Positions 1-12,811 of a stretch of DNA of 64,000 nucleotides are shown here, in pieces. The translations under genes were made by a program, and so were the position numbers. Source of the stretch: Proteles cristata cristata (Eukaryota; Chordata; Mammalia; Carnivora; Hyaenidae); contig JAESUZ010000127.1 of assembly GCA_017311185.1 (NCBI GenBank), positions 62,001 to 126,000 of the forward strand, read 5' to 3'. A model generated the notes under the pieces. The model saw only the letters and a program-made list of their open reading frames with translations. It was not told the origin of the DNA and did no database searches. Numbering within the stretch: the first letter of the stretch is position 1; the number at the start of each line of letters is the position of its first letter.

Positions 1-304
1 TACAATGGAATTCTCCAGGTAGGCTTACTTAAAACACACACACACTCACCCCAACTCTATATCTACTGGTATAACATGAATAACAATAGTGCTAAAGATA
101 ATTATGAAATGAGCTGAGAGAGCAGGACAACGTTTTATTCTCTGCTCTGACTCCAGGACTTCAGTACCCCAGCATTTTGTCACTGACTAGGTATTTAACA
201 AATGTTTGTTGATGTATTGTTGAAAGATGAGTCTCATATTCTGTAATATCACAGAAAGTTTCTTCTCATATTTATACTTTGCTTTTACTTTCATTTTCAT
301 TAAA

Positions 305-347
<43 letters not shown>
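305..347. repeat. (CA)n microsatellite
   Basis: Uninterrupted CA dinucleotide run of about 21 units. A long pure run like this is likely to vary in length between individuals. The Val/Cys-rich open frame across it on the minus strand is an artefact of the repeat. Confidence 0.97.
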
Positions 348-348
<1 letters not shown>

Positions 349-350
349 CA

Positions 351-3300
351 CGGACACAATGATTGTTCTGTTCTCTAGATAAATAAATCACTAGCTGTGG
401 AGAAGTCCCAGGAGATAAAATGCAGTGACTACAAATACAGCAGAGCTCCCGGGGGAACTTTTGACTTAATTTTCCAAGAGTGGCAGAATAAAAGGGACAG
501 AGGTCTGTCAGGTTCCAGGAAAGAAACATCCTAGCCAGTCCCCGGAGAAATGCTGTGAAGAAGGGGCATTACTTTTGCAGGTTTTGAAGCTCACCTCCCC
601 CAACGTACTATCGCTGGCACTGCCCACTTAACTGCTCCGTGACCTGCTTTGAAGGAAGAAATTCACGAAAGGTGAATGCCAGCTTGAAGTCTCCAAATGC
701 AGCATTTGTGTAGACCTGATCAAAAAAGAAAGATCGTTTCAGGTTTGAGGGACTTGCGCTGAGTTACCGAGACTAGAGGAGTCTAAAAGACATTGGGTTT
801 AAATAGCAGAAATCAGTTTCTACCTGTCATCTTTGCTGGAAAATTCATTTCAAGACTGCACAAAATATTTCACACTTTATAGGTCCTTAAAGTGTTTTAC
901 AATCAGATTTTATTCTTTGAGGGCCCTGGAGTCTTGTACCAGGCTTCTGTTTTCCTTCTGGGTCTTCATTGTTATGGCTTTGATAGAATAAAATGATGAA
1001 ATTGTTTGCTGTCACATCATCAGAGAAATTACAGAAATTTGCTGTATTTATAACTATATAACATTTCCTTACTATATTATAAACTAAATTAAAACTACAT
1101 AAAAACCTTTTAAATAAATCAAATACTAAGTAATATATACCTTTTTTTCTATCTCATTAATAGGAACTAGCAATGCTCTTATATTTCTTTAACAGAATTA
1201 ATAATTCCTCTGGGTAAATAAAGAACATAATGACTAAATCTTCTAAAATTTATGAAAAATTGCAAACAAAAGCAAATGTTTGAAATTAAAATGCCAGGCA
1301 TTATTTACTTGCTACAATATATCTTAAAAATCTAAGCATTTTAAAGAATTCTATTGGATATCTAATATCTTGAGAGAACATGGACTATTTTACTATTAAT
1401 GACTAACATTAGAAAAATTATGTTAAGTGATTTTACTATAATTTCAAGGAGATTTTCTATTAAAATCAAATTACATGTAATGGAAATATTTAAATGTTTA
1501 TTGACATATATTTATATTTAATTGTATTGTATTAAAAGTCTATGGCCAATGCATGTTTTCAGTGGAAAAACTGTTAATGTTGAAATTGTTTCATTTGTCA
1601 GTATAACCTCTTTTTGAGTCACTTTTTGTGCCATTGCATGCAGTTTCCACCTCATCTCTTTATGATCATTTTTTCTGTTGGGAATAAAGCATATGGATTT
1701 GAATAAGTTAAGAGTAATAAGAATAATCAAAGCTACAGTATTTTTTCTAATTATGTCAATGTTCCCACATCTTGATTTATAATCTCATTATGGGCATTCA
1801 AATTCCAAATCACATACTCACATCCAATAGATAATAAAGTTAAATATAATGTTAAGTATGGTGCCAAGCAGTGTACAGCCATTTAATATCAATAAAGACA
1901 TTTTGTAAAATCGGTATTTAGAAATTAATAATGAAAAATCAATTAAAAGTGAGTCAACACATTTCAATTAGTATTTACAAACAAAATGTATCACTATTTT
2001 ATAGGAAATACCTATCCTAAAACTGAGGTAACTAGAGGCTTATCAAAATACCTGATATTTGGTTTATATTTATCAATACCAGCGTAAATCTTTGTACTTC
2101 TTCACTTCTTTATTTAACATAAACACAGAATTAACCCAAATTTCAAAATTCAGTAATAAATTTAATTATAAATTTCACACATTTTCTAGTCCCTCAAAAA
2201 TTATTGATAGTATTGTAATGCACCATTTGTAGGCAAGAGTTATGCAAGGTTAACTGTATCTCTGTGAGAATAAAGCAAAACAAAATGATTTACAAGTGAT
2301 GGAAATGTGACTAATATTTTAGAATTTCATTACCATCCAGCAGGTACATTTGGGCCAAAGTCAAGTTGCTTCAGGTAAAGAAAGATATACACCCTAAAGA
2401 CAAGTGCATCTCTGGTCTGATGGCTTCCTAACACTTCTCTTTTTATCACTTGGCCCTTTATCATTAGCACAAGTCTCTCCAACCAGGATATGAATTCCAT
2501 GAGGCTTGGAAACATCTCACACTCATGTTTTTAACAATCTTCTTTCATAGTGAGAACATACAGATTGCATGCACTCAATAAAACAGTTTAAATCAGTGCT
2601 AGTCAAAATGAGTTAAGGGGATTGGGAAAAGTTCCTGAGCAACAGACTACCTCCAAAGGAAACAAAGATAATAATAAAATGTGTGTAGTTACAAGAAAAG
2701 ACTAGCTTATGTTTCCTGTCAAGATGGTAAAGTAGCACTGCTTCTGCTTTCTTTTTCAAAATCCTCTCTTTTTGGCCAGAAAAAAAAAATCTCTGAGAAA
2801 TCATTAGGGAGATCGAGAATAGACATTAACTCTTGCACATACAGCCAGAGTTAAGGGGTGGCATTGGCAACTCCATTGGAAGAAATGTATTATTCTGTTC
2901 ATGGTTTCCTAATTATTGTGTGAGAATCATTGCCTGACCCTTTAACAGAAATCAGGAGGAACCCAACCACAGGTTTCAGTGGAGTTAAGGATACTGTAAG
3001 AGGTTTTACAAAAGGAGAAATTGATAAAATATTTTGGACTTGGCAACTTGGCAATGACTAGTGAAAACTAGTCCAACTCCGTTTTGCCAATTTCCGAAAG
3101 TGGGCAGATTACAAACTGTAAAGGATGTCACTTTCCAGTGTGGACTTTTAATTTAAGAGTTTACAAGTAATACATCTTTCTGGCCATTACAGAGTAACAG
3201 GGACCAAACTTACTCCTCACCCTTTCTCCATAAACAACAACAAATAGAAAAAAATATATGAATATATAAAAATGTGATATTTCAGGTATTTCAGAACATG

Positions 3301-3689
3301 AGTGATTTATGAAAGAATGGAAACAAGCAAGTAAACCCTCCAATTGCACCAGTTTCTGATGTAGAGAGTCTCAGGGCTATAGCACAGGGAGATAAAATCA
3401 AATAAAGCCCGAAGCCTCTTTAGGTAAAGTAGACAGTAGTGAAGGAGGCAGAGGCTAAAGTTCAAAGGCAGAATCCTGGAGAGAACAGAGCTGCAGAAAG
3501 AAAGGGCTCTATAGACCTTTGGAGGTTTCCCTTCGAGTCTTTAGTTGAGTACATAGTTTATTTAATTTTATTAACAACTACCAAGGCCAGGGAAAGAACC
3601 AACAGCAAGGAGCAGTGAGCTGACCCTAAAGTTCACCAAGGCCTGGAATAGTTTGGGGTTCCACCAGCCAGAGTGGAAAGATACACCAA
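351..3689. other. Unassigned AT-rich DNA
   Basis: No SINE, LTR or clear LINE block was recognised here. Open frames are at most about 70 codons with no familiar domain. The stretch around 3360-3690 has wording reminiscent of old L1 internal sequence and may belong to the L1 fragment that follows, but I cannot prove it by eye. Confidence 0.5.
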
Positions 3690-4120
3690 GAAAAACTAAA
3701 ATATATGTCCATATAAAAACTTACGCTTAAATATTCAAAGCAGCTTTTTTCTAATAGTCCCAAATGGGAAATAACCTAATATCCATCAATGGGTGCATAG
3801 ATTTAAAAAACTGTAATAAACCCATAAAATGAAATACTAATCAGCTATAACAGTGAACCAAATATCAATATACAGTACCACATGGATGAACTTAATGGCA
3901 TTATCCTGAGTGAAAGCAATGAGATATACTGTGAGATTTCATTTCATATGAAGCTCCGGAAAATACAAACTAATCTATACTGATAGAAAACAATCATCAG
4001 TTGTCTAAAGGATAGATTTTGAAGGAGAAAAGAACTATAGGAGATCATTAGGAAACTTAAGGCTCGATGGAATTATGCGTTAGCCTACTTTTGTTGATAT
4101 GTTTAATGACATACATTAAT
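3690..4120 (+). mobile_element. Old L1 3'-end fragment
   Basis: The text reads like the mammalian L1 ORF2 3' end and 3' UTR on the plus strand. It has 'tccatcaatgggtgcatag', then a run equivalent to 'aaatgaaatactaatcagc', then 'ccacatggatgaacttaat' and 'cattatcctgagtgaaag'. These are in canonical L1 order but highly diverged, with many indels. It is 5' truncated and has no convincing poly-A tail, so it is an ancient remnant. Confidence 0.75.
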
Positions 4121-5449
4121 AGTCAGTGACGTTATATTCATTTTAAATGTATGCTCTTTTTATATTATTTATTGTATTGATAGTTTTAATAATTATACCT
4201 AAAATTATACTTGAAACAGCTGTAAAATATAATAGAAGCAATAGAGAAAGGCTATATCTTTCTTTACGTCTACTTATAAATTTCTGATGAGAAAAATTAA
4301 GATTATTTTGTTAATATAGTTGCTACCACAGTAGTAATATGCATTTGTCAATTTCTATTCGCAGATGTTTTTACGATTTATCATACTTTGGTAAAGTTTC
4401 AGAATCAATCAAGAGAGCTGGCACCATGACCCACAAAACAGAAAATATAACATTTAACCAGCTAGTAACAAGATTTCACAAGCACATTTAATTTGCAAAC
4501 ATGAATATTAGGGAGAAAAAAATGCCTTTTTCTTTCAAATGGTTTTGTGAAAAAAATATATTTTCTAAATATCTATCTGTAACATCCTTGTCTTAAATAA
4601 TATTTTTTGTAAAATAAAACATACAGTTGCTAATTTGTTTTCCACCTAGCAACTGTACTGGCAACTTCTCTGTTGTTAATATTATTCTAACTTTGCAAAG
4701 ATAATGCTTTCTAACCTAGATGATGTTCCTGCAGACAGATATGTAATTGCAGTTAAATAATTATTTTGCTGATGAATACTTTATGGGCCTAATACAAATG
4801 TAGCAGCTTGATAAATCACAAGTATACAAGGGTACGAAATATTATTTTATTTGAATTTAGTTTCTTCTCTTAGATTTTTTAAGGAAGTCAGTACTTTGTA
4901 AAATTGTTATCAATATCATGAATTATAATGATTAATTATAATTATAATGATAGTACCGATGGGACAGAACTTCTAGAAATGGCTTCCTAATCTACTAAGT
5001 TACATAAAAGGGTACATGTGACTAATTAAACTATTCACATTTTAATAAGATTTAGCCAAAGTAAGAAAAAAGTAAAAGAAAATTAACAGAAATTTAGAAA
5101 CAAAAGTAGCAGAATCATATCATTTGCTGTCTACCAGGAGAAGCAAAATCTTTACTGTCTTATTTCCCTTTTAAAGCAACTAGAACAATTTCCAAATCAG
5201 TAGTTAAAAATCAAACAATTAGCCTTTTCCATAAAACAGCATCAAAAAGGACACAAAAGAAGGATTGAAGTGCAACCGATTTGAGAGAAAACAAGTTGTT
5301 TTCTTCACTGTGGTATGAATTGATTAATAAACATAAAATTCGTATTTTTGGCTGCAACTTCATTTACAATATTTGATTGTATGTCAGGGTTTTTTTCTTC
5401 CTAATTTGTATCTTACCTATATAAATGAGTTAGGCCAATAATGCATCTC
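4121..5449. other. Unassigned AT-rich DNA
   Basis: Very AT-rich sequence with no recognisable repeat or gene. Confidence 0.5.
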
Positions 5450-5960
5450 TTAAGTGAACCAGAGCCAGATAAACTTGTCTGGGAATGTACACAAGTCCAT
5501 TCTTCTTAAGGGGCTTCCTCTCCCAAAAATTTCATCCCTTTTTCCCTCCCTGTAGAATTACAGCACGATTCTGCATTCTACAGCTCCATCTTGTGTCACA
5601 CAGTTATTTAAAGTCACTGCCTCTTTTTTTTTTTTCCCTGAGCTGGATAATTATATTTCTGTTCTTTGAGGACATTGAACTATGACACATGGACTAAATG
5701 TAAATACTTGGACAAATACTCTGAACAAGTGTTAATAACAGCCAGATGGGAGCTGCAACTAACATGCAATGCATGTGCGGCTCTTTCAATCAAGCTCGCT
5801 GCTAAGCGGCTTCTCACAGAGACACTGGCATAACCTTGACTGTATCTCCTTCTCTCCCAGTTCATGTGTGACAAGCACCATCAGCAGTGCATTACACTGG
5901 CCAGCTGCATTGGTAAGCAGCTGTAGACAACACTAATTCTTTCTCTGAGTGAATTTTTTT
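5450..5960. other. Candidate conserved non-coding block (or small exon)
   Basis: A repeat-free block with higher GC and complexity than its AT-rich flanks. It contains an E-box-like CAGATGG near 5741, a near-palindrome 'acatgcaatgcatgt' at about 5762-5776, and homeodomain-like TAAT motifs. Around 5842-5912 there is a pyrimidine-rich run ending CCCAG, then about 52 open bases, then GTAAGC, which looks like an acceptor, short exon and donor. This is visual inference only; neither conservation nor splicing can be shown from one sequence. Confidence 0.25.
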
Positions 5961-7464
5961 AAAATAAAACTGGTCTAGACAGTGGATCTTTATAATCAGC
6001 ATTGTCCATCTTTTATGTTTTTAAGTTTGTTGAACATGACATAATGGTTAACTTGAGAAATTAACATTGTTTAGAGATTTTTGGGTTTTGCTAGTGTATT
6101 TACCAAGTTAGAATAAAACTTAAAAGATGTGTAGAGTTTAGAAAACATCCTGAATATCCTTGAGACAGGGCCACTTCAGAGAAAAGCTGAGAACACAGAT
6201 TTTTGTCAATGGAGCATGAAGATGACTAAGAAAATGACCTCAATCCAGCATCTTAAGAAACCCAACTGTGATAACAATAGAAAGTGCTACAGGCAAATTG
6301 TATGCTCTTTCCTTAATATTTGAATTTTCTTTTAATTGCATATTATTGCATTTGTGTTCCTTGAAGAGTCATTCACTGACATTTATATATCTATGGAATG
6401 AGCTTTTTATAAGGATAATATTAACTATTATTAGCAGTTAAAATATGAACAATGATGCTATCAAAATTCAAATTTTGTATGATTTAAAGCACATTCTGGA
6501 TACTATTTTTTTAATATAGAGCATTCATTATATCACACAGCTAATATCAACTGGTAGGGGAAAAAAATCAAGTCATTCCAATAACATTTAATTGCATTTG
6601 TCAAGTAGGTAGTGCTATTGTTTAAATGTGCTTGTATGTCTTATATGAGAAGACTATAACTTTGGCACGCTATTGAATGAATACTCCTAAATTCCTTCAC
6701 ATTTTCAATGTTTCATGATACCATTTCCATTGTTTGGAAATTACTTCCAATAAATACTGTTTACAGTATAATTAGTTTTCTCTATGTAAGGATTTTATGT
6801 TGTTTAAAATACCAATGAAAATTTAGAAATATATGTCCCATTCTACTCTTGCAGTGCTTAGCAAGAGTATTAAGGCAATGGCATACTTCAATAAATTATT
6901 TCTGATTTAAAATTTGTCCCTCATCTATATGCAAAAGCAATTGAAGCAACTCATATTAAATTATAGTGCTATTAGATCCCATTAAATAGTAAAACAGCAG
7001 ATACTATCTCTCCAAAGAATTACTAGTAATCAAGAATTACCAATAAATGAAATGCAGTTTACTGTTGTGAGAAAGAAACGTTTAATCTGCTTCTATAGGA
7101 ATATATGCATTATTTGGGGTGAGTGTAGATTTCTCACTCTTATATTAAATTTGCTCCACATTTATAGGTAATTTACAATGATAACCGTAACAAAAAATGC
7201 ATACTAAAATTTTGGAGTGTGGAGAAAATGGCTTTAAACTAGTAAAAACTTTTATATCTGTCCAAGGCAGCAGTACAGACAAAAGACACAGAGATTTCTT
7301 AAAAAGTGGACAAAGTGGAGGCGACTGCTCTCTGCAGTATGAAAAGAGTTCAGGAAAGCAGTTCTCCCTACCCTATTTAAATATACACCTCCAAAATAAC
7401 CCCACTCTTTTTCACATCAAGATGGACCCTTACTAATATTTGTAGTAATGTTGATAATATTCAT
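5961..7464. other. Unassigned AT-rich DNA
   Basis: No recognisable repeat or gene. The 79-codon open frame at 7197-7436 shows no known domain. Confidence 0.5.
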
Positions 7465-7477
7465 TGGATTTGATTTT

Positions 7478-7693
7478 TTTTTAACTTTTAAAATTTATTT
7501 CTGAGAGAGAGAGAGAGAGAGAGAGACAGCATGAGCAGGGGAGGGTCAGAGAGAGAGGGAGACCCAGAATCTGAAACAGGCTCCAGGCTGGCTGTCAGCA
7601 CAGAGCCCAGCACGGGGCTCAAACCCACGAACTATGAGATCATGACCTGAACCAAAGTCGGATACCCAACCGACTCAGCCACCCAGGTGCTCC
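7478..7693 (-). mobile_element. Carnivoran tRNA-Lys SINE, antisense
   Basis: Reads on the minus strand. The T-rich tail complement and GA-rich stretch are on the left, and the tRNA-like head, 'gccacccaggtgctcc', is on the right. It is flanked by a perfect 13-bp target-site duplication TGGATTTGATTTT at 7465-7477 and 7694-7706, so both ends are well defined. Confidence 0.95.
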
Positions 7694-7706
7694 TGGATTT
7701 GATTTT

Positions 7707-9539
7707 CATCTTCAGGTTTCACAGGGAAAATAACACAAGTTTGAGAACATAAAGAACAGACATCCTGTTCTTCTGACACTTTGTTTCTAAACTTCTTGTT
7801 TCCTATTCTAAGAAAGCAGAGCAAGCCAATTATGTAAACTATTCCCAGAAAACCTCATATATAATGGTTGGAATGCACACATGTAGATCACGTGTTGCTC
7901 AGGAGAGCATGTTGAGCCTTCAGTAGACCTACCATTGTCAAGTGCTGCTGAGGCTAGAACTCATCCCAACTTAACCTTATCGTGCAGAAGAACAATGAAT
8001 ACTGCTTCGCTTCTTCTTTAAACATCTCTATTATTCGAAATACTTCACGTTTCTCATCTTTCACCTATTGTTTTAAATTTTATACATTTTACAGACATAT
8101 GACCTGGGAAAAACTGTATGGTCTGTTGCACACTTAAAAAGCTAGAGTAACTCCACAGTGCACATAACTGAAGTCATCTAACATGTCACACAATTCCTTC
8201 TCTCTCTTTTTCTTTATTATTTTTCAAGTAACATGTTTTAGTGCTTCCTATGTTAGAATATTGCAAGAAACCATCAAAACAAATGAATATTTAATACACA
8301 CTCTGTGCTCAGGGATTCACAATCTAATTGGGAAAGAAAGATATACATACATGAACAAAAATACAGATACTTGGAGATTGTTTTAATTATGATATGATTA
8401 AATAACATAGTATGCTCAGAAAATAAGCTCAATTCTGGGTAAAGATAATCAGAAAGACTCATAATTCTATGGAGATCTCATTTCATGTTGGGTTCTTTAT
8501 GTGTATTCAAGGATTTAGGGCAATTCATCTCCTGCTGATCCAAAAACATTCTCAAATGTAAACAGATTGAATTATCAATTTGTTGTTTACTAATTTTTTT
8601 ATTAAGAAAGGACATTTTTTTCCAGTTCTCCTTTAGCTTTGAGTTATGGTATTACCAAAGTATTCATATTGACTCCTCTCTCTATCCATTCAGGTATGTT
8701 ATAAATACCCCAGGTAAACAGATGGCTGTTTAATTATCTGTAATGAACAATAACCCATGAATACATATACACATTTAATGTTAGCCTTGGAAATTCAATG
8801 TCTTCTATGGTTTAGAAGCAGACTTCCTGTAGAACATAATTTTAAAAAAATAATAAAGTTTATATTTGGTAGCAAAGAAACACTTTCTAGTGATAATCTT
8901 ATTTATATAGCCAGAGCATTTTGAACTAAATTCTTAGTTTAAAAAAATATGACTTGTGTACTATGTTAGAGGCTGTAGGACTTAATTACCCTTTTCAGTT
9001 TTCACTAGAAATTAAGCTAAACAACTGCTGAATCATTTTCCTCTTTAAGTAGTGAGCCTTTTAGTTTTCTCTTGTATACAACATAACATTTTCTTCAGAG
9101 GTTGAGTAAAATTTTTATTCCACTTAGACTTTCAGGTTATTGCTGTTTTATAAAAAATAAGAATAGAATAATAAACCAAAATTCTTTCTTGTTTTACTGT
9201 ATCAGCCACATATGTTTGGTTTTCTTTATAAATATTTTAAAATACTTAAATTGACATTCTAAAAAAAACATTTTTTAAAATACATATTTAACTATTATTA
9301 AAATGTAGCCCTTGTTTTGCAATACATAGGTATAAAAATCTGATTTAATGGAATAATTTACTTACAGTAACTCAACTTTACTTTTAATATTTGCTAAAAT
9401 TTACTTAATTTTTAAAATGTGTATGAAATAAAATGACACAGATTACTGAATACATTTTGGAAATTTGTCTTTAGAATATGTGTCGCTTTATTTCATATAC
9501 ATTTTAATTTATTTAATGTTATCTTCGTATTATATTTAA
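7707..9539. other. Unassigned AT-rich DNA with possible ancient LINE trace
   Basis: No gene recognised. Around 8230-8430 the phrase 'gggattcacaatctaattgg' resembles wording common in old L2/L3/MIR-type repeats, but the match is too weak to call. Confidence 0.4.
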
Positions 9540-9741
9540 TTATGTTTATTTATTTTAGGAGAGAGAGAGAGAGATCAAAAGTGGGGGAGGGACAGAAAGA
9601 GAGGGAAACAGAGAACTTGAAGCAGGCTCCAGGCTCTGAACTGTCAGCATAGAGCCCACCATGGGGCTCGAACTCGAACTGATGAGATCATGACTTGAGC
9701 TGAAGTCAGATGGTTAACCGACTGAGCCACCCAGGCACCCC
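9540..9741 (-). mobile_element. Carnivoran tRNA-Lys SINE, antisense
   Basis: GA-rich segment, then 'caggctccaggctctgaact', then 'gagccacccaggcacccc', the antisense order of the family. No clear TSD is visible. It is moderately diverged, with a duplicated 'cgaact' in the head. Confidence 0.93.
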
Positions 9742-9975
9742 AAGATAACATTTTTAAAGTATTTCCTGCATTACTACTATTTACAAGAATAATTTGCAAC
9801 ATAAGCATAGCTTAGACAAAAAAATGGAATTGGATCTAAAATGAAAACCTATTATTTGATTTGAAATATGAAATTTGTCCAAATAATTTCTGTTTTAGAA
9901 CTATGGAGTTTGTTTTCTTCTCCACTGGAGAACTTTATATGACCACCCAGGAAGTTACTTTCATTTCCTCTTTAC

Positions 9976-10059
9976 CTTTTTTTCTTTCTTCTTTCTCTTT
10001 CTTTCTTTCTTTCTTCCTTTCTTTCTTTCTTCCTTCCTTCCTTCCTCCCTCCCTCCTTC

Positions 10060-10130
<71 letters not shown>
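9976..10130. repeat. (TTTC)n/(TTCC)n tract next to a SINE tail
   Basis: About 150 bp of almost pure pyrimidine on the plus strand, mainly TTTC units with inner TTCC and TCCC blocks. It lies exactly where the T-rich tail complement of the adjoining antisense SINE should be, so it most likely grew from that tail. The Ser/Phe/Leu-rich open frame through it is not a gene. Confidence 0.95.
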
Positions 10131-10131
<1 letters not shown>

Positions 10132-10323
10132 TTTCTCTGTTATTTTAGACAGAGAAAGTGAGCATGAGGGAGAGAAGCAGAGGGAGAGGGAGAGAAAAAA
10201 TCTTAATCAGGCTCCACACTCAATGCAGAACCCAATGTGGGGCTCAATCCCATAACCTCTGGATCATGACTTGAGCTGAAATCAAGAGTTGGACACTCAG
10301 CCAACTAAACCACCCAAGACCCC
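10131..10323 (-). mobile_element. Older carnivoran SINE, antisense
   Basis: Contains 'caggctccacactcaatgc', 'atcatgacttgagctgaaat' and 'aaccacccaagacccc'. The family order is clear but divergence is higher than in its neighbours, with substitutions in the tRNA-like head. Its tail is represented by the TTTC tract on its left. Confidence 0.9.
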
Positions 10324-10429
10324 CTCTTTGTCATCTTTTCACAGGATCTAAAACACAGTAACCTTTCAATAAAGTGTCTCTTGGTTACATGTAAAAAAGA
10401 ATGAATTTATAATACATAAATACATATTT

Positions 10430-11265
10430 TTATATTAATAGATTTAATTTTTGAGAAGTGTCAGGCTTATAGAAGAATTGAGCAGTAAGGATAGAAAATT
10501 CCCCCAAATCCCTTTCTCTTGCACCACCTTTAATGTCCCCTATTACTAAGATATTTCTTGAGTTTTCTTGAGTGTAGTACATTTGTTAGAATTCATGAAC
10601 CAATAGTAAAATATTATTAGAGCAAGTCCACAGTTTACATAATGGTTCATTCTTTGTGTTGTACATTCTATGGGTCTTGAAAAATGTGTAATCACAAGTG
10701 TCTACCATTGCAGTATTCTACACAATAGTTTCACTGCCATATAAAAGCCCCGGTACTCCACTTACTTATCTTTTCCTCCTTCCTTTCAAGCCCCTAACAA
10801 CCATTGATGTTTTTATTGTCTCCAGAGTTGTACCTTTTTCAGAACATCATATAGTTGAAATCATAGAGTAGCTACACTTTCCGATGAGCTTATTTTTCTT
10901 AGCGAAATGCATTTGAGTTTCCTCGATGTTTTGTTGTTGTTATTTTATGGCTTCATAGCTCATTTTATTTTATTGCTAAATAACATTCCATTGGATGCAT
11001 GTATCAGTTTATCCATACACCTACTGAGAGACAACTTGCTTGCTTCTAGTTTCTAGCAATTGCGAATAAAACTGTTATAATGATTCATGTGCAGATTTGT
11101 GTAGATGTAAGTTTTCAACTCATTTGGGTAAATACCAAGGAGCATGACTGCTAGATCATAAGGTACAAGCATGTTTTGTTGTGGAAGAAACTTCTAAATT
11201 GGCTTTCATAGTGGTTGCACTATTTTGCATTTCCACTATTTTGCATTCAAGAGAATTTCTGTTGC
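10430..11265 (-). mobile_element. Old L1 3' region, antisense
   Basis: Antisense text of the mammalian L1 ORF2 3' end and 3' UTR in order: 'gttgaaatcatagagtagc', 'ttcttagcgaaatgcattt', 'cattccattggatgcatg', 'ttgcgaataaaactgttat', 'ggtaaataccaaggagcatg' and 'tggctttcatagtggttgc'. It is too diverged to have come from a recently active copy. Confidence 0.85.
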
Positions 11266-11336
11266 TCCAAAATTGTTTAGAAAAGTCATAGGTAAAAGAA
11301 AAAAAGTAATTTTGATGTTTATTAAGGAAATGGGAA

Positions 11337-11562
11337 TTTTAATATATTTGATTGATTGATTGATTTTTGAGAAACAGAGAGAGAGACAGAGCATGAGCAG
11401 AGGAGGAGCAGAGAGAGAAAGAGAGAGACACAGAAACCAAGATAGGCTCCAGGCCCTGAGCTGTCAGTTCAGAGCCCAATATGGGGCCCGAACCCACAAA
11501 CTGTGAGATGATGACCTGAGCCAATGTCTGATACTTAACCTACAGAGCCACCCAGGAGCCCC
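11337..11562 (-). mobile_element. Carnivoran tRNA-Lys SINE, antisense
   Basis: T-rich (GATT)n tail complement, GA stretch and 'gccacccaggagcccc' head. Flanked by an imperfect 13-bp TSD, AAGGAAATGGGAA at 11324-11336 and AAAGAAATGGGAA at 11563-11575. The GATT repeats in the tail are a small tail-derived microsatellite. Confidence 0.95.
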
Positions 11563-11973
11563 AAAGAAATGGGAAGTTTTTAAAAAAAGTTTTGTTCTAT
11601 AGCCAAAAATTTTTCCTTCAAGTCATCAAAAAATGAACCTCACTTATGATTCTTTCCAATTCACTTATATCTTCTTTACTGATAGAAATTTATATACTGG
11701 ACACTAACAGACAGTAATCTACATTGGTTATATATTTATATTCTTTATTACATTTTTATCTATAAAGATATTTTTATAAAATCTTGGTCATATCTAGAAT
11801 TCTATCTCTCTTTTCTATATTGTATCAATTTTTCTATGTAGAAGAAAAAATCAATAGCAATTTTACCTAAATAATAAATTATTTTTGTTAATATTAAGGT
11901 ATCCAAAGATTCAGGGTTTTTAAATTTTATCTTCAGTTATTTGTAAGTTGACAAATGGAATGAACCTTTTTTT

Positions 11974-12187
11974 TTTTTCTAAATGTTTTATTTATTTCTA
12001 GGAGAGAGAGAGACAGCTTGAGCAGGGGAGGGTCAGAGAGAGAGGGAGTCACAGAGTGAAACAGGCTCCAGGCTCTGAGCTGGCAGTCAGCACAGAGCCC
12101 GACGCGGGGCTCGAACCCACAAGCCACGAGATCATGACCTAAGCGAAAGTCGGACGCTTAATCGACTAAGCCACCCAGGCACCCCAT
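11974..12187 (-). mobile_element. Young-type carnivoran SINE, antisense
   Basis: Belongs to the best-preserved subfamily in the window. On the sense strand this has GACTGCCAGCTCAGAG (a 4-nt insertion relative to GACAGCTCAGAG), CAGTCTGTGACTCCC-type wording and a CTAGAAATAAATAAAACATT tail. TSD GAATGAACCTTTTTT is present at about 11958 and 12188. Few differences from the other young copies. Confidence 0.95.
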
Positions 12188-12203
12188 GAATGAACCTTTT
12201 TTT

Positions 12204-12811
12204 AAAGTAATCAAATTTCATTCATACTTTTAGAAAGTTGTGCTCTTATTTTTGGAACTCAACTAAGCTCTACTCACTCAGCTTTTTTTTTTTTTTCAAG
12301 TTATGGAGATATATATGTGTATATGTGTGTACATACGCACATTTCTAAAAGACACTTATAGAGGAAGTCACAAATTCTGGCATTGTAATAAGAGATATTT
12401 TAAATTTTTGAAGAAGATGCACCAAATGTTCTAAACTTGCTAAACTAAGCTTTTTGACAGAAGAGTAAATAACACTTCACTGGAGTCCCATGAAGATGCG
12501 GACATGTAATGATATTACCAGAGAAAATTTGTCTTAGAATTGCAAAACATCTGCATTTTCACAATTTTATGTTACCATGTGACTCAAACTTTCACATACA
12601 GCTTGCATTAAGAGCTTTATCTGAACTTCCAGTTAGTGATAATGTCACTCTGAGTGGTAGGCTGAGTGTGGAGAAAGGCAAATAAAATGAATTGTAGAAG
12701 ACATACAAAAAATAAGCTCTTAAAAAGCAGATCCTCAATTACCAAAAGAACTTGAGTTTTGAACTTCAAGCAAAGAGCATATCATTTGGAGTTCCTAGTA
12801 TAGAACATCCC
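12204..12811. other. Unassigned DNA
   Basis: No gene or clear repeat was recognised apart from a short (TA/TG)-rich patch near 12307-12340. Confidence 0.5.

Noticed and set aside
272..529. 85-codon minus-strand frame with Val-Cys repeats
   Set aside because: Produced by the CA microsatellite at 305-347.
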